Assembly: GCA_902606585.1 (NCBI GenBank)
Contig: CACLGX010000001.1
Location: forward strand, 62,001-126,000
DNA: 64,000 nucleotides
Reading direction: 5' to 3'
Source: Paracoccaceae bacterium
GTDB taxonomy: Bacteria > Pseudomonadota > Alphaproteobacteria > Rhodobacterales > Rhodobacteraceae
The notes below the pieces were generated by a model, which had not been told where the DNA came from, did not search any database, and was given only the letters and a program-made list of their open reading frames with translations. Position numbers and translations under genes: made by a program. Shown one piece after another: positions 47,112-56,456 of this stretch (the stretch's first letter is position 1; each line of letters starts with the position of its first letter).

Positions 47112-47717
47112 TTAAATTGTCAAAAATGCTAGTACTGCTCCATAAAAAATAAAACAAAGTGACAACACTCTACGCAGTTGAATATTTAGTGTGACTGTGG
47201 CTGCTTTACCTTTTAAAAAAGCCCCAAAAGCACAAAGACTGGTATAATTTAAACAGGTGATTGTTAGGGCGGTTGGTACAATTGCCCACATTTGAGTTCT
47301 GATTGCGACGTCAGGGTTTATAACGATAGTAAATGCGGCCAAGTATCCAGCGAGTGATTTCGGATTTATTGTCGCAATTAAAAATGACTTAACAAATAAA
47401 GAGCGATATGAAAATTTTGGCTGGATGTATTTTCCGGCATCTATCAGGCCTCTAATCCCAATATAAACGAGAAAAATAATTCCTATGATTTTTAAGATCA
47501 TCAGTGTTTCGGGAGTATTCACGATTATTGATGAAAGTCCGAGAATAGTGAGTGCCAAAAATAGTGTTGCTTGGCTCAATATGGCCGCTACACAAACTAG
47601 ACTTTTTCTAAAACCAAATTCACTTGCACTAGCGATACAATTAAGTGCGTTTGGTCCAGGCATTGTAACAAAGAGTGCCCAAAAGCCTATAAAAATAATC
47701 CAATCTTCTAAGGGCAT
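47112..47717 (-). CDS. LysE/RhtB-family amino-acid exporter
   Basis: 201-aa inner-membrane protein with six hydrophobic segments and the family N-terminus (IIFIGFWALFVTMPGPNALNCIASASEFGFRKSL) and mid motif KSFLIATINPKSLAGYLAAF. Exports amino acids or related compounds; substrate not assignable. Lies 98 nt upstream of the betaine-demethylation genes on the same strand, so export of glycine or a derivative is possible but unproven. Confidence 0.83.
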   Translation of the reverse strand: MPLEDWIIFIGFWALFVTMPGPNALNCIASASEFGFRKSLVCVAAILSQATLFLALTILGLSSIIVNTPETLMILKIIGIIFLVYIGIRGLIDAGKYIQPKFSYRSLFVKSFLIATINPKSLAGYLAAFTIVINPDVAIRTQMWAIVPTALTITCLNYTSLCAFGAFLKGKAATVTLNIQLRRVLSLCFIFYGAVLAFLTI

Positions 47718-47878
47718 TGATAAATCGCTTTAAGTTAAGTCATGTCGTTGAGTAACTGATAAATTATCCATTTAATACAATAAAATCCCTGTCTTTTTTA
47801 GAGATCAAAATGCTTGGTAACTTTGGATCTGAATAGATTGACTTGTTTGTTGGATTAAAATTTCGTACCGGCTTAGGA

Positions 47879-48529
47879 ATGAAACAGCGAAAATATTCTC
47901 CTCCAGCTACTCCGATTGATGTTGTTTACGAAGATTCCGATATTCTAGTCGTGAACAAGCCAGAAGGTTTGCTGTCGGTTCCGGGTCGTGGTCTGCACTT
48001 ACAAGACTGTTTGCTTAACAGAATACATGAAATTTTCCCAATGGCTCTATTAGTTCACCGTTTGGATTGCGATACGTCAGGTCTAATTGTTTTTGCTATG
48101 AGTAAACATTCTCAAAGACAACTCTCAATGCAGTTTGAAAAGAGACTAATTAAAAAGACTTACGTTGCTCGTGTTTCGGGGCAAGTATCCGAAAAATCAG
48201 GATTAATTGAAAAGCCAATCATTGTGGATTGGCCGAATCGGCCATTACAGAAAGTTTGCTATGAGACTGGTAAGCCGGCAATAACGAACTGGCGCCGTGT
48301 CAGAGCTGATCAAAATGAAAGTCGTTTGAAATTAAATCCTAAAACGGGCAGATCACATCAATTAAGGGTGCATTGTATGGTTATGGGGCACGTAATTTTA
48401 GGCGATCCTTTGTATGCAGAAGGAGAAGCAGTTAATTATGATAGATTGATGCTTCACTCAGAAGAATTAAGGTTAAATCATCCCGAGAGTGGAAGAGGTA
48501 TGTCCTTTCGGTCAAAAGCGCCATTTTAG
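47879..48529 (+). CDS. RluA-family pseudouridine synthase
   Basis: About 216 aa. The catalytic motif HRLDCDTSGLIVFA carries the Asp nucleophile; VVNKPEGLLSVPGRG and PKTGRSHQLRVHCMVMGHVILGDPLY are RluA-type. No S4 domain, so it resembles the short RluA (23S/tRNA position 746/32) enzymes. Open frame extends to TTG 47843; the ATG at 47879 gives a typical start but has no good ribosome site. Converges on dnaE2 with 20 nt between stops. Confidence 0.85.
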   Translation: MKQRKYSPPATPIDVVYEDSDILVVNKPEGLLSVPGRGLHLQDCLLNRIHEIFPMALLVHRLDCDTSGLIVFAMSKHSQRQLSMQFEKRLIKKTYVARVSGQVSEKSGLIEKPIIVDWPNRPLQKVCYETGKPAITNWRRVRADQNESRLKLNPKTGRSHQLRVHCMVMGHVILGDPLYAEGEAVNYDRLMLHSEELRLNHPESGRGMSFRSKAPF

Positions 48530-48549
48530 TTTGGTAGTTTAGTTTTAGC

Positions 48550-51435
48550 TTAACGAATTGGTGTTAGATATGAGCGCAACAATGCAACAGGGTGTGCGCG
48601 AAGACTGAACCGGAGCGCAGTATAATCTTCAATGACTTCCTCACCGGTTGTCATAACTGGTAAATTAGGGCTAGGTTCGTTTATAAATTCGTCATCAAGG
48701 TCATCTGTAAATAAGGGAAGGGGTTTATGAGACTTTATAGCTTTTGCCTCCCACAGGGCTTTGCGGCGAGAATACCCAAGAGCTAAAAAAACATCTGCTT
48801 CTGCAAGGCGTGCTAATAAGTTTGGCGATATTCCTGCACGGCGCCAAACATCACGAACAGAAGAATATCCATTTCCGCGGGTTGTATTGATCCAGATTGC
48901 ATCCTCTTCCTTCATTCCTTTGATTTGTCTAAAGCCAAGACGAACAGCATGACCACCGATCCCATCAGGTTCAAGTGTATTATCCCAAAGACTATGATTT
49001 ATGCATATAGGGTTTACAGTTACATTATGTTCTTTTGCATCTCTGATAATTTGTGCAGGTGCGTAAAAACCCATAGGTTGAGAATTGAGTAGGGCGCATG
49101 CAAATATTTGTGGATAATGAAATTTAACCCAAGCACTTGCATAGACCAATAGTGCAAAGCTAGCAGCATGACTTTCAGGAAAGCCGTATGAACCAAAACC
49201 TTCAATTTGAGAGAAACATCGCTTTGCAAAGTTTTCATCATAACCGTTCTTGAGCATTCCATTAATAAATCGGTTTAAGAACTCGCTGACATTTCCATGT
49301 TTTTTGAAAGTGGCTAGAGCTCTTCTTAATCGGTCAGCTTCATCAGGGCTGAAATTAGCGCCTATAATTGCAATTTGCATTGCTTGCTCTTGGAAAAGAG
49401 GAACGCCAAGAGTTTTCCCTAATACTTCTCCAAGCTTGTCTGAAGGGAAATTGACAACTTCCTCACCATTTCTGCGGCGAATGTAAGGATGTACCATATC
49501 ACCTTGAATTGGTCCCGGCCGCACAATTGCAACCTGAATAACAAGGTCATAAAAGCACCGAGGCTTCATTCTAGGTAAAAAATTCATTTGCGCACGGCTT
49601 TCTACTTGAAAAACACCAATGCTGTCGGCGCGGCATAGCATATTATAAACTTTAGGATCTTCGGCGGGTAGATTTGCTAACGTATAATCATCACCAAAAT
49701 ATTGTTGAATCATGTCAAAGCTTTTTCTGATGCAGGTCAGCATACCTAATGAAAGGATATCTACTTTTAATATACCGAGGGCATCAATATCATCTTTGTC
49801 CCAAGCTATGACAGTTCGGTCTTCCATTGAGGCATTCTCAATTGGTACTAACTCATCTAAGCGTCCTTCAGTTATTACGAAACCACCCACATGCTGGCTC
49901 AAATGTCTTGGGAAACCAATAATTTCATCAATAATTTTAAGTGTGAGGTTTAAATGCCAATCTGACGGATTTAAACCAATCTCACGTATACGTTTTTCCT
50001 CTAACTTTTTTGTACTGAAAAACCCCCATAGTTGGGATGATAAAGCACTGACTGTATCTTTACTAAGACCCATTGCAGTACCAACCTCTCGAACGGCGCG
50101 CTTGCCTCTATAATGAATCACTGTTGAGCAAAGGCCAGCGCGATGCCGACCATAGCGATTGTAAATGTACTGTATAATTTCCTCTCTACGTTCGTGTTCA
50201 AAATCAACATCGATATCAGGGGGCTCGTCGCGTGCTTCAGAAATAAATCTCTCGAAAACCATTGTTCCAATTTCTGGGCTGACTGATGTGACCCCAAGGC
50301 AGTAGCAAACAACTGAGTTTGCTGCAGAACCCCTACCTTGGCATAAAATATTACGGCTCCGTGCAAAAGTAACGATGTCATGAACAGTTAGGAAGTAAGG
50401 TTCATATTTTAATTTTCCTATAAGGTTTAGCTCATGATTTAGCATGGATTGCACTTTTTTGGGTGCTCCCGAAGGATATCTCCAATTGAGTCCCTCAATC
50501 GCTAACCTTTTTAAACGCTTTTGAGGGGTTTCCCCATTGCTTATTTCCAAAGGGTATTCATACCTTAATTCATCTAGTGAAAACTGTAATTTATTTAAAA
50601 TACGGATCGTATTATTTATTGCTGCCGGGTACCTAGAAAAAACCTGAAGTATTTCACTATATGAACGTAAGCGCCTTTCCGCATTTGGTAATGCATTTTT
50701 TCCTAATTGATCTACACTTTTACCTAGGCGAATTGCCGTTAGAACGTCTGCTAGTTTGCGGCGTTTGCTGTGGTGCATAATTGGATGTGTGCTAGCAACG
50801 AGATCACATCTAATAATTTTGGATAGTTTTCTGATGTTTTTAAATCTTTTAGGATCGATTCCATCATATTCTGGTGTTAATACTATATAGACATCTTGAT
50901 TAAATCTGTTCTTAAGAAGGGCGCTATTTTCTAACCACAGTTTTGACTTTTTCAAGTTCCATGGAGTTTCTGGCGAATGAATAAGAAGTACTACTTCATC
51001 TAGCTCCTCAATGATTTCACTTATAACTAAATCACATAAACCTTTGTTGTTGCGCAGCCTACCTTTAGATAGACAACGACATAATGTACCCCATCCTTTG
51101 CGTGACTTAGGCAGTACCGTTACTTCAAACCCGTCTATTAATTGTAATTTTGAGCCAGGTACCAATCTCGGTATTGTATTTAGACTTAATGAGGGAGGTT
51201 TTTTAATATTTTGGGGTCGGGGAGGTCCTATTAAATCTTTACTTTCGCGGTCTTTTACGAAGCGCTTTATATCTCGTGCCGCATTGTATGCTCTCACGAT
51301 TCCAGTAACTGAATTGACATCAGCTATTGCAATAGCTGGCAGGCCAAGAAGTGCAGCACGCATCATGTATTCTTCAGGATGTGAAGCCCCAGTTAAAAAT
51401 GTAAAGTTTGATATTATTGATAATTCAGCAAACAT
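48550..51435 (-). CDS. dnaE2: Error-prone DNA polymerase III alpha-like subunit, C-terminally short
   Basis: 961 aa, below the ~1050-1150 usual for DnaE2. The PHP domain is at the N-terminus (ELSIISNFTFLTGASHPEEYM), the polymerase core has GRGSAANSVVCYCLG, PDIDVDFEHERREEII and KVDILSLGML (catalytic Asp residues), then GFGSYGFPESHAASFALLVYAS. The chain stops soon after YTALRFSLRAHPVALLRSYL, where relatives continue for about 100-plus residues of OB-fold. DnaE2 normally works with ImuA and ImuB in SOS mutagenesis; neither is adjacent. The stop borders a convergent gene, so an ancestral tail may have been lost. Confidence 0.88.
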   Translation of the reverse strand: MFAELSIISNFTFLTGASHPEEYMMRAALLGLPAIAIADVNSVTGIVRAYNAARDIKRFVKDRESKDLIGPPRPQNIKKPPSLSLNTIPRLVPGSKLQLIDGFEVTVLPKSRKGWGTLCRCLSKGRLRNNKGLCDLVISEIIEELDEVVLLIHSPETPWNLKKSKLWLENSALLKNRFNQDVYIVLTPEYDGIDPKRFKNIRKLSKIIRCDLVASTHPIMHHSKRRKLADVLTAIRLGKSVDQLGKNALPNAERRLRSYSEILQVFSRYPAAINNTIRILNKLQFSLDELRYEYPLEISNGETPQKRLKRLAIEGLNWRYPSGAPKKVQSMLNHELNLIGKLKYEPYFLTVHDIVTFARSRNILCQGRGSAANSVVCYCLGVTSVSPEIGTMVFERFISEARDEPPDIDVDFEHERREEIIQYIYNRYGRHRAGLCSTVIHYRGKRAVREVGTAMGLSKDTVSALSSQLWGFFSTKKLEEKRIREIGLNPSDWHLNLTLKIIDEIIGFPRHLSQHVGGFVITEGRLDELVPIENASMEDRTVIAWDKDDIDALGILKVDILSLGMLTCIRKSFDMIQQYFGDDYTLANLPAEDPKVYNMLCRADSIGVFQVESRAQMNFLPRMKPRCFYDLVIQVAIVRPGPIQGDMVHPYIRRRNGEEVVNFPSDKLGEVLGKTLGVPLFQEQAMQIAIIGANFSPDEADRLRRALATFKKHGNVSEFLNRFINGMLKNGYDENFAKRCFSQIEGFGSYGFPESHAASFALLVYASAWVKFHYPQIFACALLNSQPMGFYAPAQIIRDAKEHNVTVNPICINHSLWDNTLEPDGIGGHAVRLGFRQIKGMKEEDAIWINTTRGNGYSSVRDVWRRAGISPNLLARLAEADVFLALGYSRRKALWEAKAIKSHKPLPLFTDDLDDEFINEPSPNLPVMTTGEEVIEDYTALRFSLRAHPVALLRSYLTPIR

Positions 51436-51537
51436 ACAAATAAATATGTTCTTGTTTTGTTCTTTGTCTAGTAGTAGTTTTATATTTTGTATTATTTTTG
51501 AAGCAAAGACTTGATTACAACACTTTTGTCTACAAAC

Positions 51538-51876
51538 TTACACAACGGCTCTAATTAATTTACGCTCTAAAATATGTATTACTTTTTTCAAATCATGACC
51601 TCTTTTTAAAATTTGGCCATCCATGCCTATTACCGCATATTCACCTTGTTTATTTCGTAATTTTGGGCGTTTTTCTATTCGATAAAGAGGGTTCTCCGCT
51701 GTTCTGCGAAAAATTGAAAATACTGCCACGTCGTTAAGTGCCGAAATGCCATAGTCTCTCCACTCGCCAGCAGCTACCATTTTGCCATAGATAGATAATA
51801 TAATTGCTAGCTCTTTCCGATTAAATGAAATTACTTGAAGTGATTTTCGGCCAGGAAATGGTGTCAGTTTGTTCAT
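51538..51876 (-). CDS. DUF2794-family protein
   Basis: 112-aa small basic cytoplasmic protein of a conserved alphaproteobacterial family of unknown function: FNRKELAIILSIYGKMVAAGEWRDYGIS, VAVFSIFRRTAENPLYRIEKRP, YAVIGMDGQILKRG. No membrane segments. About 100 bp upstream of dnaE2 on the same strand; no obvious link between the two. Confidence 0.82.
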   Translation of the reverse strand: MNKLTPFPGRKSLQVISFNRKELAIILSIYGKMVAAGEWRDYGISALNDVAVFSIFRRTAENPLYRIEKRPKLRNKQGEYAVIGMDGQILKRGHDLKKVIHILERKLIRAVV

Positions 51877-51945
51877 AGTAAAAGATTTGCGGTCTTTACG
51901 TTCAAAATCAAGTTAAAATAAATTAATTGATTTCTATAATTTTGA

Positions 51946-52815
51946 TCAAATTAGATCCGCATGCTTAAGTGCTGAATTAATTTTTTGTTTGGTTGGTTCT
52001 GAAAGTGGAGTTAGTGGAAGACGCACCTCATCTTTACATAATCCTAATTTATTCATTGCGTATTTGGCACCAACTAGACCAGGTTCTGTAAAAATAGCTT
52101 TATGCAAGGGCATTAATTTATCTTGGATTTTGAGGGCTAGGGAATAGTCACTTGCTAAAGTTGCTTCCTGCATCTTTGAACACAGCCCTGGAGCAACATT
52201 TGCAGTAACAGAAATACAACCAACACCTCCTTGAGCATTAAACCCATGTGCTGTTGCATCTTCTCCAGACAGTTGTATGAAGTCATCACCACAGGTTAAA
52301 CGTTGATCACAAACTCTGGCTAAATCGCCTGTGGCATCTTTTACACCTATAATCTCATTCAATTTTGCTAATTCACCCATGGTTTCAGGTGACATATCTA
52401 CGACAGATCGCCCTGGAATATTATAGATAACTATTGGAAGGCCAATCTTTGTTAACTCAGTGAAGTGAGCTATCAGGCCTGCCTGGGTTGGCTTGTTATA
52501 ATAAGGAGTAACTACAAGAGCAGCGTTTGCTCCGGCATTTTTAGCATGTTCTACAAATCTAATTGCCTCGGCAGTGTTATTTGAGCCGGCACCAGCTATA
52601 ACCGGGACCCTGCCTGCTGCTTCGTTAATAACTTCGCTAACTACTTGCTCATGCTCAGTATGCGTTAAGGTAGGGCTTTCACCGGTTGTGCCAACGGGCA
52701 CAAGTCCATGACTTCCTTGTTCTATATGCCAATTTACAAGTTTCCGCAGCGCCTTCACATCTACATTGCCGTTGTTAAACGGTGTGACCATTGCTGGTAA
52801 TGACCCTTTAAACAT
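51946..52815 (-). CDS. dapA: 4-hydroxy-tetrahydrodipicolinate synthase
   Basis: 289-aa TIM-barrel aldolase condensing pyruvate with aspartate semialdehyde in lysine/diaminopimelate synthesis. [14 protein letters not shown] is near residue 45, [14 protein letters not shown] (catalytic Tyr), [13 protein letters not shown], and Schiff-base Lys in [10 protein letters not shown]. Start at 52815 is fixed by AAGGAG seven nt upstream; the frame extends further to 52842 without a ribosome site. Divergent from the lytic transglycosylase, a familiar neighbour in this order of bacteria. Confidence 0.95.
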   Translation of the reverse strand: MFKGSLPAMVTPFNNGNVDVKALRKLVNWHIEQGSHGLVPVGTTGESPTLTHTEHEQVVSEVINEAAGRVPVIAGAGSNNTAEAIRFVEHAKNAGANAALVVTPYYNKPTQAGLIAHFTELTKIGLPIVIYNIPGRSVVDMSPETMGELAKLNEIIGVKDATGDLARVCDQRLTCGDDFIQLSGEDATAHGFNAQGGVGCISVTANVAPGLCSKMQEATLASDYSLALKIQDKLMPLHKAIFTEPGLVGAKYAMNKLGLCKDEVRLPLTPLSEPTKQKINSALKHADLI

Positions 52816-52926
52816 GAAACACTCCTTATAGTTTATATGCAAACTAAGAATTTCCTAAAAAGCAACATTGCTTAACTTAAATTGCACAGTACACTTAAAG
52901 TACCGTATTTAGGTTCTGGATCAAAA

Positions 52927-54888
52927 ATGCAAGCAAAGTTGCGATATATTACATTATTTCTTTTTTTGTTTTTCACCGCGGCAGATGCTCAGGCGCCACT
53001 AAGACCTTTAGAGTCTGCCTTCAAGGCTATGGAAAATGAAGAATGGGATAAAGCCTTTCTACTTGCTGATAAAGATGGGGATTTGGGTTACTCTATAATT
53101 TTGTGGCATTATTTAAGAGAAGGTTTAGGACGACCAGATCAAGCCTTGAGTTTTTTGAAACAAAATTCTGATTGGCCAGGGCTACCTTATCTCAGGAAAA
53201 GATCTGAAAAAACTTTTTTAAATGCTTCGGATAAGGACGTTTTAGCGTTCTTTGATTTGGGAAAACCTCAAACTGGTTTGGGGAGCCTAGTTTATGCACT
53301 TGCGCTGAAGCGGGACGGGCAAAAATTTAAGGCAAGTCTTGTTGCTCAAGCAGCCTGGGCTGATCAAAGTATGAATAAGAATACAACTTTTGAGATTATT
53401 GAAAATTTCCGAACAAATTTACTTCCTTTAAAAGATAATCGTTTTGAGTTTCTCCTATGGGAAAAAGATAAAGCCTCATTAAATGCGATGTCTTTTTTAT
53501 TGAGTGATACGCAAAAAGCGGTAGCTGATACTATTTTTTCTCTTTATGCGAATAAAAAAAGTGTATCTGCAAAAATTAATTCTTTACCTCCAGAGTGGAA
53601 GAAACATCCTGTAGTGATGCATGCGCGTTTCGAATGGCGACTTAGAAATAATCTTCGGGATTCGGCTCTCCAAGTTTTAGAAGAATATAGTAAATCTGCC
53701 AGGCATTTATCTCAGCCGCCAAAATGGGCTGAAAGAAGAGAAATTTTAGCTCGTGATCTGATGTATAGCAAACAGTATAAAAAGGCTTATAATATTTCGT
53801 CTAATCACTATCTTGAAGAAGGTGATACTTATGCTGTTCTAGAATGGCTTTCTGGGTATTTAGCATTGGAAAAGTTGAATAACGCAGAGCTGGCCCTCAA
53901 GCATTTCAAGAATTTTGTAGTCGCGGTAGATGCTCCAATTTCATTAGGGCGGGGTCTTTATTGGCTCGGAAGAACATACGAAAAGCAAGGCAAGATGGAT
54001 GTTGCACAACAAATTTATCAAATAGCAGCCGATCGTTGGGAAACCTACTACGGTTTGCTGGCAGCCGAAAAAGTGGGAAGGACGGTAGATATGACAGTTC
54101 TAAATACTTCTCACTCCAAGTCATGGAAGAATGCAAGTTTTTCAAATGGTTCAGTTTTTAAAGCAGCTTTGCTACTGTTTGCTGCAAATAGGGAAGTACT
54201 CGCAGAGCGCTTTCTCACCCATTTAACCGAAACATTATCTGATGAGGATATATTAAGATTAGTTGATTTTTTAGAAGAAAACCAAAAGGCTCATGAGCTG
54301 GTTATGGTTGCAAAAAGAGCAGCAAGTCAAAGCAAGATTTTCCCAAGGCCTTATTTTGCGCTTCACCCGGTGGCAGATATACCACAAAGAATTCCTCCAG
54401 AAATGACGTTGGCTATAGCGCGTCGGGAAAGCGAATTCTATCCGAAAGTTGAATCACCTGTTGGAGCTCTTGGCATGATGCAAGTAATGCCAAAGACAGC
54501 TAAAGAAATGGCAAAAAGGTTAGGCTTGAAATTTTCATCTGAAAGAATGTTATCAGATTGGAAATATAATGCTGAGATTGGAATAGCATATCTGGAAGAG
54601 CTCTCTGAAAGGTATGATGGCAATCCAATTCTCATGGCAGCCGCATATAATGCTGGGCCATCTCGTGCTGACCGTTGGATTGAGCTTCTGGGAGATCCAC
54701 GAAACCCAAAAGTTGATTTGGTCCAGTGGGTTGAAAGTATCCCTTTTGAAGAAACACGTAATTACGTTATGCGAGTTTCAGAAAGCCTTCCAAACTATAA
54801 AGTAAGACTGAAAAAAGAACCTCCTAAATCTTTTTATTTTTACCTTAAAGGTTCAGGCTTTTTGCCGCTCGCGCCAAAAAGTGAATAA
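52927..54888 (+). CDS. slt: Soluble lytic murein transglycosylase (Slt70-like)
   Basis: About 653 aa, exported (signal peptide LRYITLFLFLFFTAADAQA). A long alpha-helical superhelical region of TPR/U-shape type occupies roughly residues 30-470, then a GH23 catalytic domain: AIARRESEFYPKVESPVGALGMMQVMP contains the catalytic Glu, followed by AYNAGPSRADRWI. Cleaves peptidoglycan with formation of 1,6-anhydroMurNAc. ATG 52927 is taken over TTG 52882 for the signal peptide. The last 36 nt overlap the convergent DMT gene. Confidence 0.9.
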   Translation: MQAKLRYITLFLFLFFTAADAQAPLRPLESAFKAMENEEWDKAFLLADKDGDLGYSIILWHYLREGLGRPDQALSFLKQNSDWPGLPYLRKRSEKTFLNASDKDVLAFFDLGKPQTGLGSLVYALALKRDGQKFKASLVAQAAWADQSMNKNTTFEIIENFRTNLLPLKDNRFEFLLWEKDKASLNAMSFLLSDTQKAVADTIFSLYANKKSVSAKINSLPPEWKKHPVVMHARFEWRLRNNLRDSALQVLEEYSKSARHLSQPPKWAERREILARDLMYSKQYKKAYNISSNHYLEEGDTYAVLEWLSGYLALEKLNNAELALKHFKNFVVAVDAPISLGRGLYWLGRTYEKQGKMDVAQQIYQIAADRWETYYGLLAAEKVGRTVDMTVLNTSHSKSWKNASFSNGSVFKAALLLFAANREVLAERFLTHLTETLSDEDILRLVDFLEENQKAHELVMVAKRAASQSKIFPRPYFALHPVADIPQRIPPEMTLAIARRESEFYPKVESPVGALGMMQVMPKTAKEMAKRLGLKFSSERMLSDWKYNAEIGIAYLEELSERYDGNPILMAAAYNAGPSRADRWIELLGDPRNPKVDLVQWVESIPFEETRNYVMRVSESLPNYKVRLKKEPPKSFYFYLKGSGFLPLAPKSE

Positions 54889-55716
54889 TCCAGCGAGCAC
54901 AACAAGTAATGCGCCTATAGCAAGATGTGTCTCCAGATTTTCACTAAATATCCAAAGACCAATAATTGTCGCGAAGAGAAGTTGTAAATAAGCGAAAGGT
55001 TGAAGCGAACTTGCTTCTGCGACTTCATAACACTTTATAAGCAAATAATGTGCTAAACACGCAAGAACACAAAGCAAACCTAACCAGGCCCAGTCGATAT
55101 GCTCTAAAGGAACCCAGTAGCCGCTTCCAACAGCCGACATTACAATTGCCCCAATTATTCCAGTCCAGAAAAATGAAGTAATTGTACTGTCTTGGAGGGC
55201 TACATATCTTGTCAGCAGGCTGTACAAAGCAAACATAAGAGCAGCAATCAAGGGAATTATCGCCTGCAAAGAGAAAACATTATTAGTTGGTTTCAATATG
55301 ATCATCACACCAACAAAACCGATAAAAATTGCAGACCACCTTTTCCAACCAACATATTCTTTCAAAACTGGTCCAGATAATGCCGCTACCAGTAGTGGGT
55401 AAATTGAAAAAACAGCATGACTCTCGATCAAGCCCAACAAAGTAAAACTCGTAATCATCACAATAACTTCGAAAGCGAGCAATGCCCCACGAAAAATCTG
55501 TAAAAAAGGTTGTTTTGTTGATGCCACCCTGCGAAGCCCACCAGGCTGTCGGGAACATAAAACAAATACAAATATAGCAAAAAACCAATACCGAATCATA
55601 ACAATAAAAAAAACATTGTATTCGCGTGCCAGATATTGCGATATCCCATCTTGAATAGCGAAAATTAACATAGTTACCGCCATAAGCGATATTCCTAATT
55701 TCGGATTACTTGTCAT
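54853..55716 (-). CDS. DMT-superfamily (EamA) transporter
   Basis: 287-aa inner-membrane protein with ten hydrophobic segments and two EamA repeats (GISLMAVTMLIFAIQDGISQYLAREY; PLIAALMFALYSLLTRYVALQDS). Drug/metabolite exporter family; substrate unknown. Ends inside the slt coding region (36-nt antisense overlap) and its start overlaps the end of mnmD by ATGA. Confidence 0.85.
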   Translation of the reverse strand: MTSNPKLGISLMAVTMLIFAIQDGISQYLAREYNVFFIVMIRYWFFAIFVFVLCSRQPGGLRRVASTKQPFLQIFRGALLAFEVIVMITSFTLLGLIESHAVFSIYPLLVAALSGPVLKEYVGWKRWSAIFIGFVGVMIILKPTNNVFSLQAIIPLIAALMFALYSLLTRYVALQDSTITSFFWTGIIGAIVMSAVGSGYWVPLEHIDWAWLGLLCVLACLAHYLLIKCYEVAEASSLQPFAYLQLLFATIIGLWIFSENLETHLAIGALLVVLAGLFTFWRERQKA

Positions 55717-56450
55717 GATTTTTTGATCGCGATTGTCATGTGTCGCTTGCGCCCAAAACCTTTAGTTCGTTCAACTTCAAAGCCTGCTAAACTTAAATTT
55801 CTGCGCACGATACCTGCTGCAGAGTAAGTTGATAATGTACCTTTATTAGCTGTACATCTATAGACTTCATTCAATAATTCTTCCTCCCACAGTTCAGGGT
55901 TTTTAGCTGGAGAAAAACCGTCCAAGAACCAACAATTAGCTTTTATATCGACATTTTTAATTGTGCGTCGTGCATCACCCAAAATAAGTTGCAGGTTGTA
56001 GTCTCTACCATATAGCACCCCTTTTTCTAGGAGCTCGATCCAAAGAGACGAAAACTCATGTTTAATGCTACTCAATTCAACAAATTCATTTTGTGCTTTG
56101 ACCATGTCTTCTGGTTTCATCGGAAACGTTTCAAAGGAAGTAAAAGAAAGTTTCCCTTTTTGTTTTTTTAGTCTCCATTGCCACAGAGTTGACAAAAAAT
56201 TCAGTCCAGTCCCAAATCCCAATTCGGCAATCTTGAACCCATCTTTCAGCCTTTGAGGAAGTTTATTACCATTTAAAAAAACATGACGAACTTCCTCCAA
56301 ACCATTATCCAGCGAGTAGTATGGATCATCAAATTTTTGAGCTATTGGTATTCGACCATTTTGCCAAACAAGATTTGGGTAAGTATAGTTTGTCAAAGGC
56401 TTGCACTTTTCTTTTGTCACCTCTATCGCTCGTGTATTAGCAGGTGACAA
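55713..56450 (-). CDS. mnmD: tRNA mnm5s2U34 methyltransferase (separate MnmC methyltransferase domain)
   Basis: Up to 245 aa, equivalent to the N-terminal half of E. coli MnmC; uses SAM to convert nm5s2U34 to mnm5s2U34 in tRNA. Landmarks: YYSLDNGLEEVRHVFLNGN, IAELGFGTGLNFLSTLW (SAM site), LILGDARRTI, WFLDGFSPAKNPELW and STYSAAGIVRRNLSLAGF. The start is uncertain: TTG at 56450 or GTG at 56420, no ATG in the right place. Head-to-head with the FAD gene at 56457, only 6 nt apart. Confidence 0.86.
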   Translation of the reverse strand: MSPANTRAIEVTKEKCKPLTNYTYPNLVWQNGRIPIAQKFDDPYYSLDNGLEEVRHVFLNGNKLPQRLKDGFKIAELGFGTGLNFLSTLWQWRLKKQKGKLSFTSFETFPMKPEDMVKAQNEFVELSSIKHEFSSLWIELLEKGVLYGRDYNLQLILGDARRTIKNVDIKANCWFLDGFSPAKNPELWEEELLNEVYRCTANKGTLSTYSAAGIVRRNLSLAGFEVERTKGFGRKRHMTIAIKKS

Positions 56451-56456
56451 GAGCGA

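Noticed and set aside
49712..50113. 133-codon plus-strand frame inside dnaE2
   Set aside because: Opposes conserved DnaE2 polymerase motifs; no independent support.
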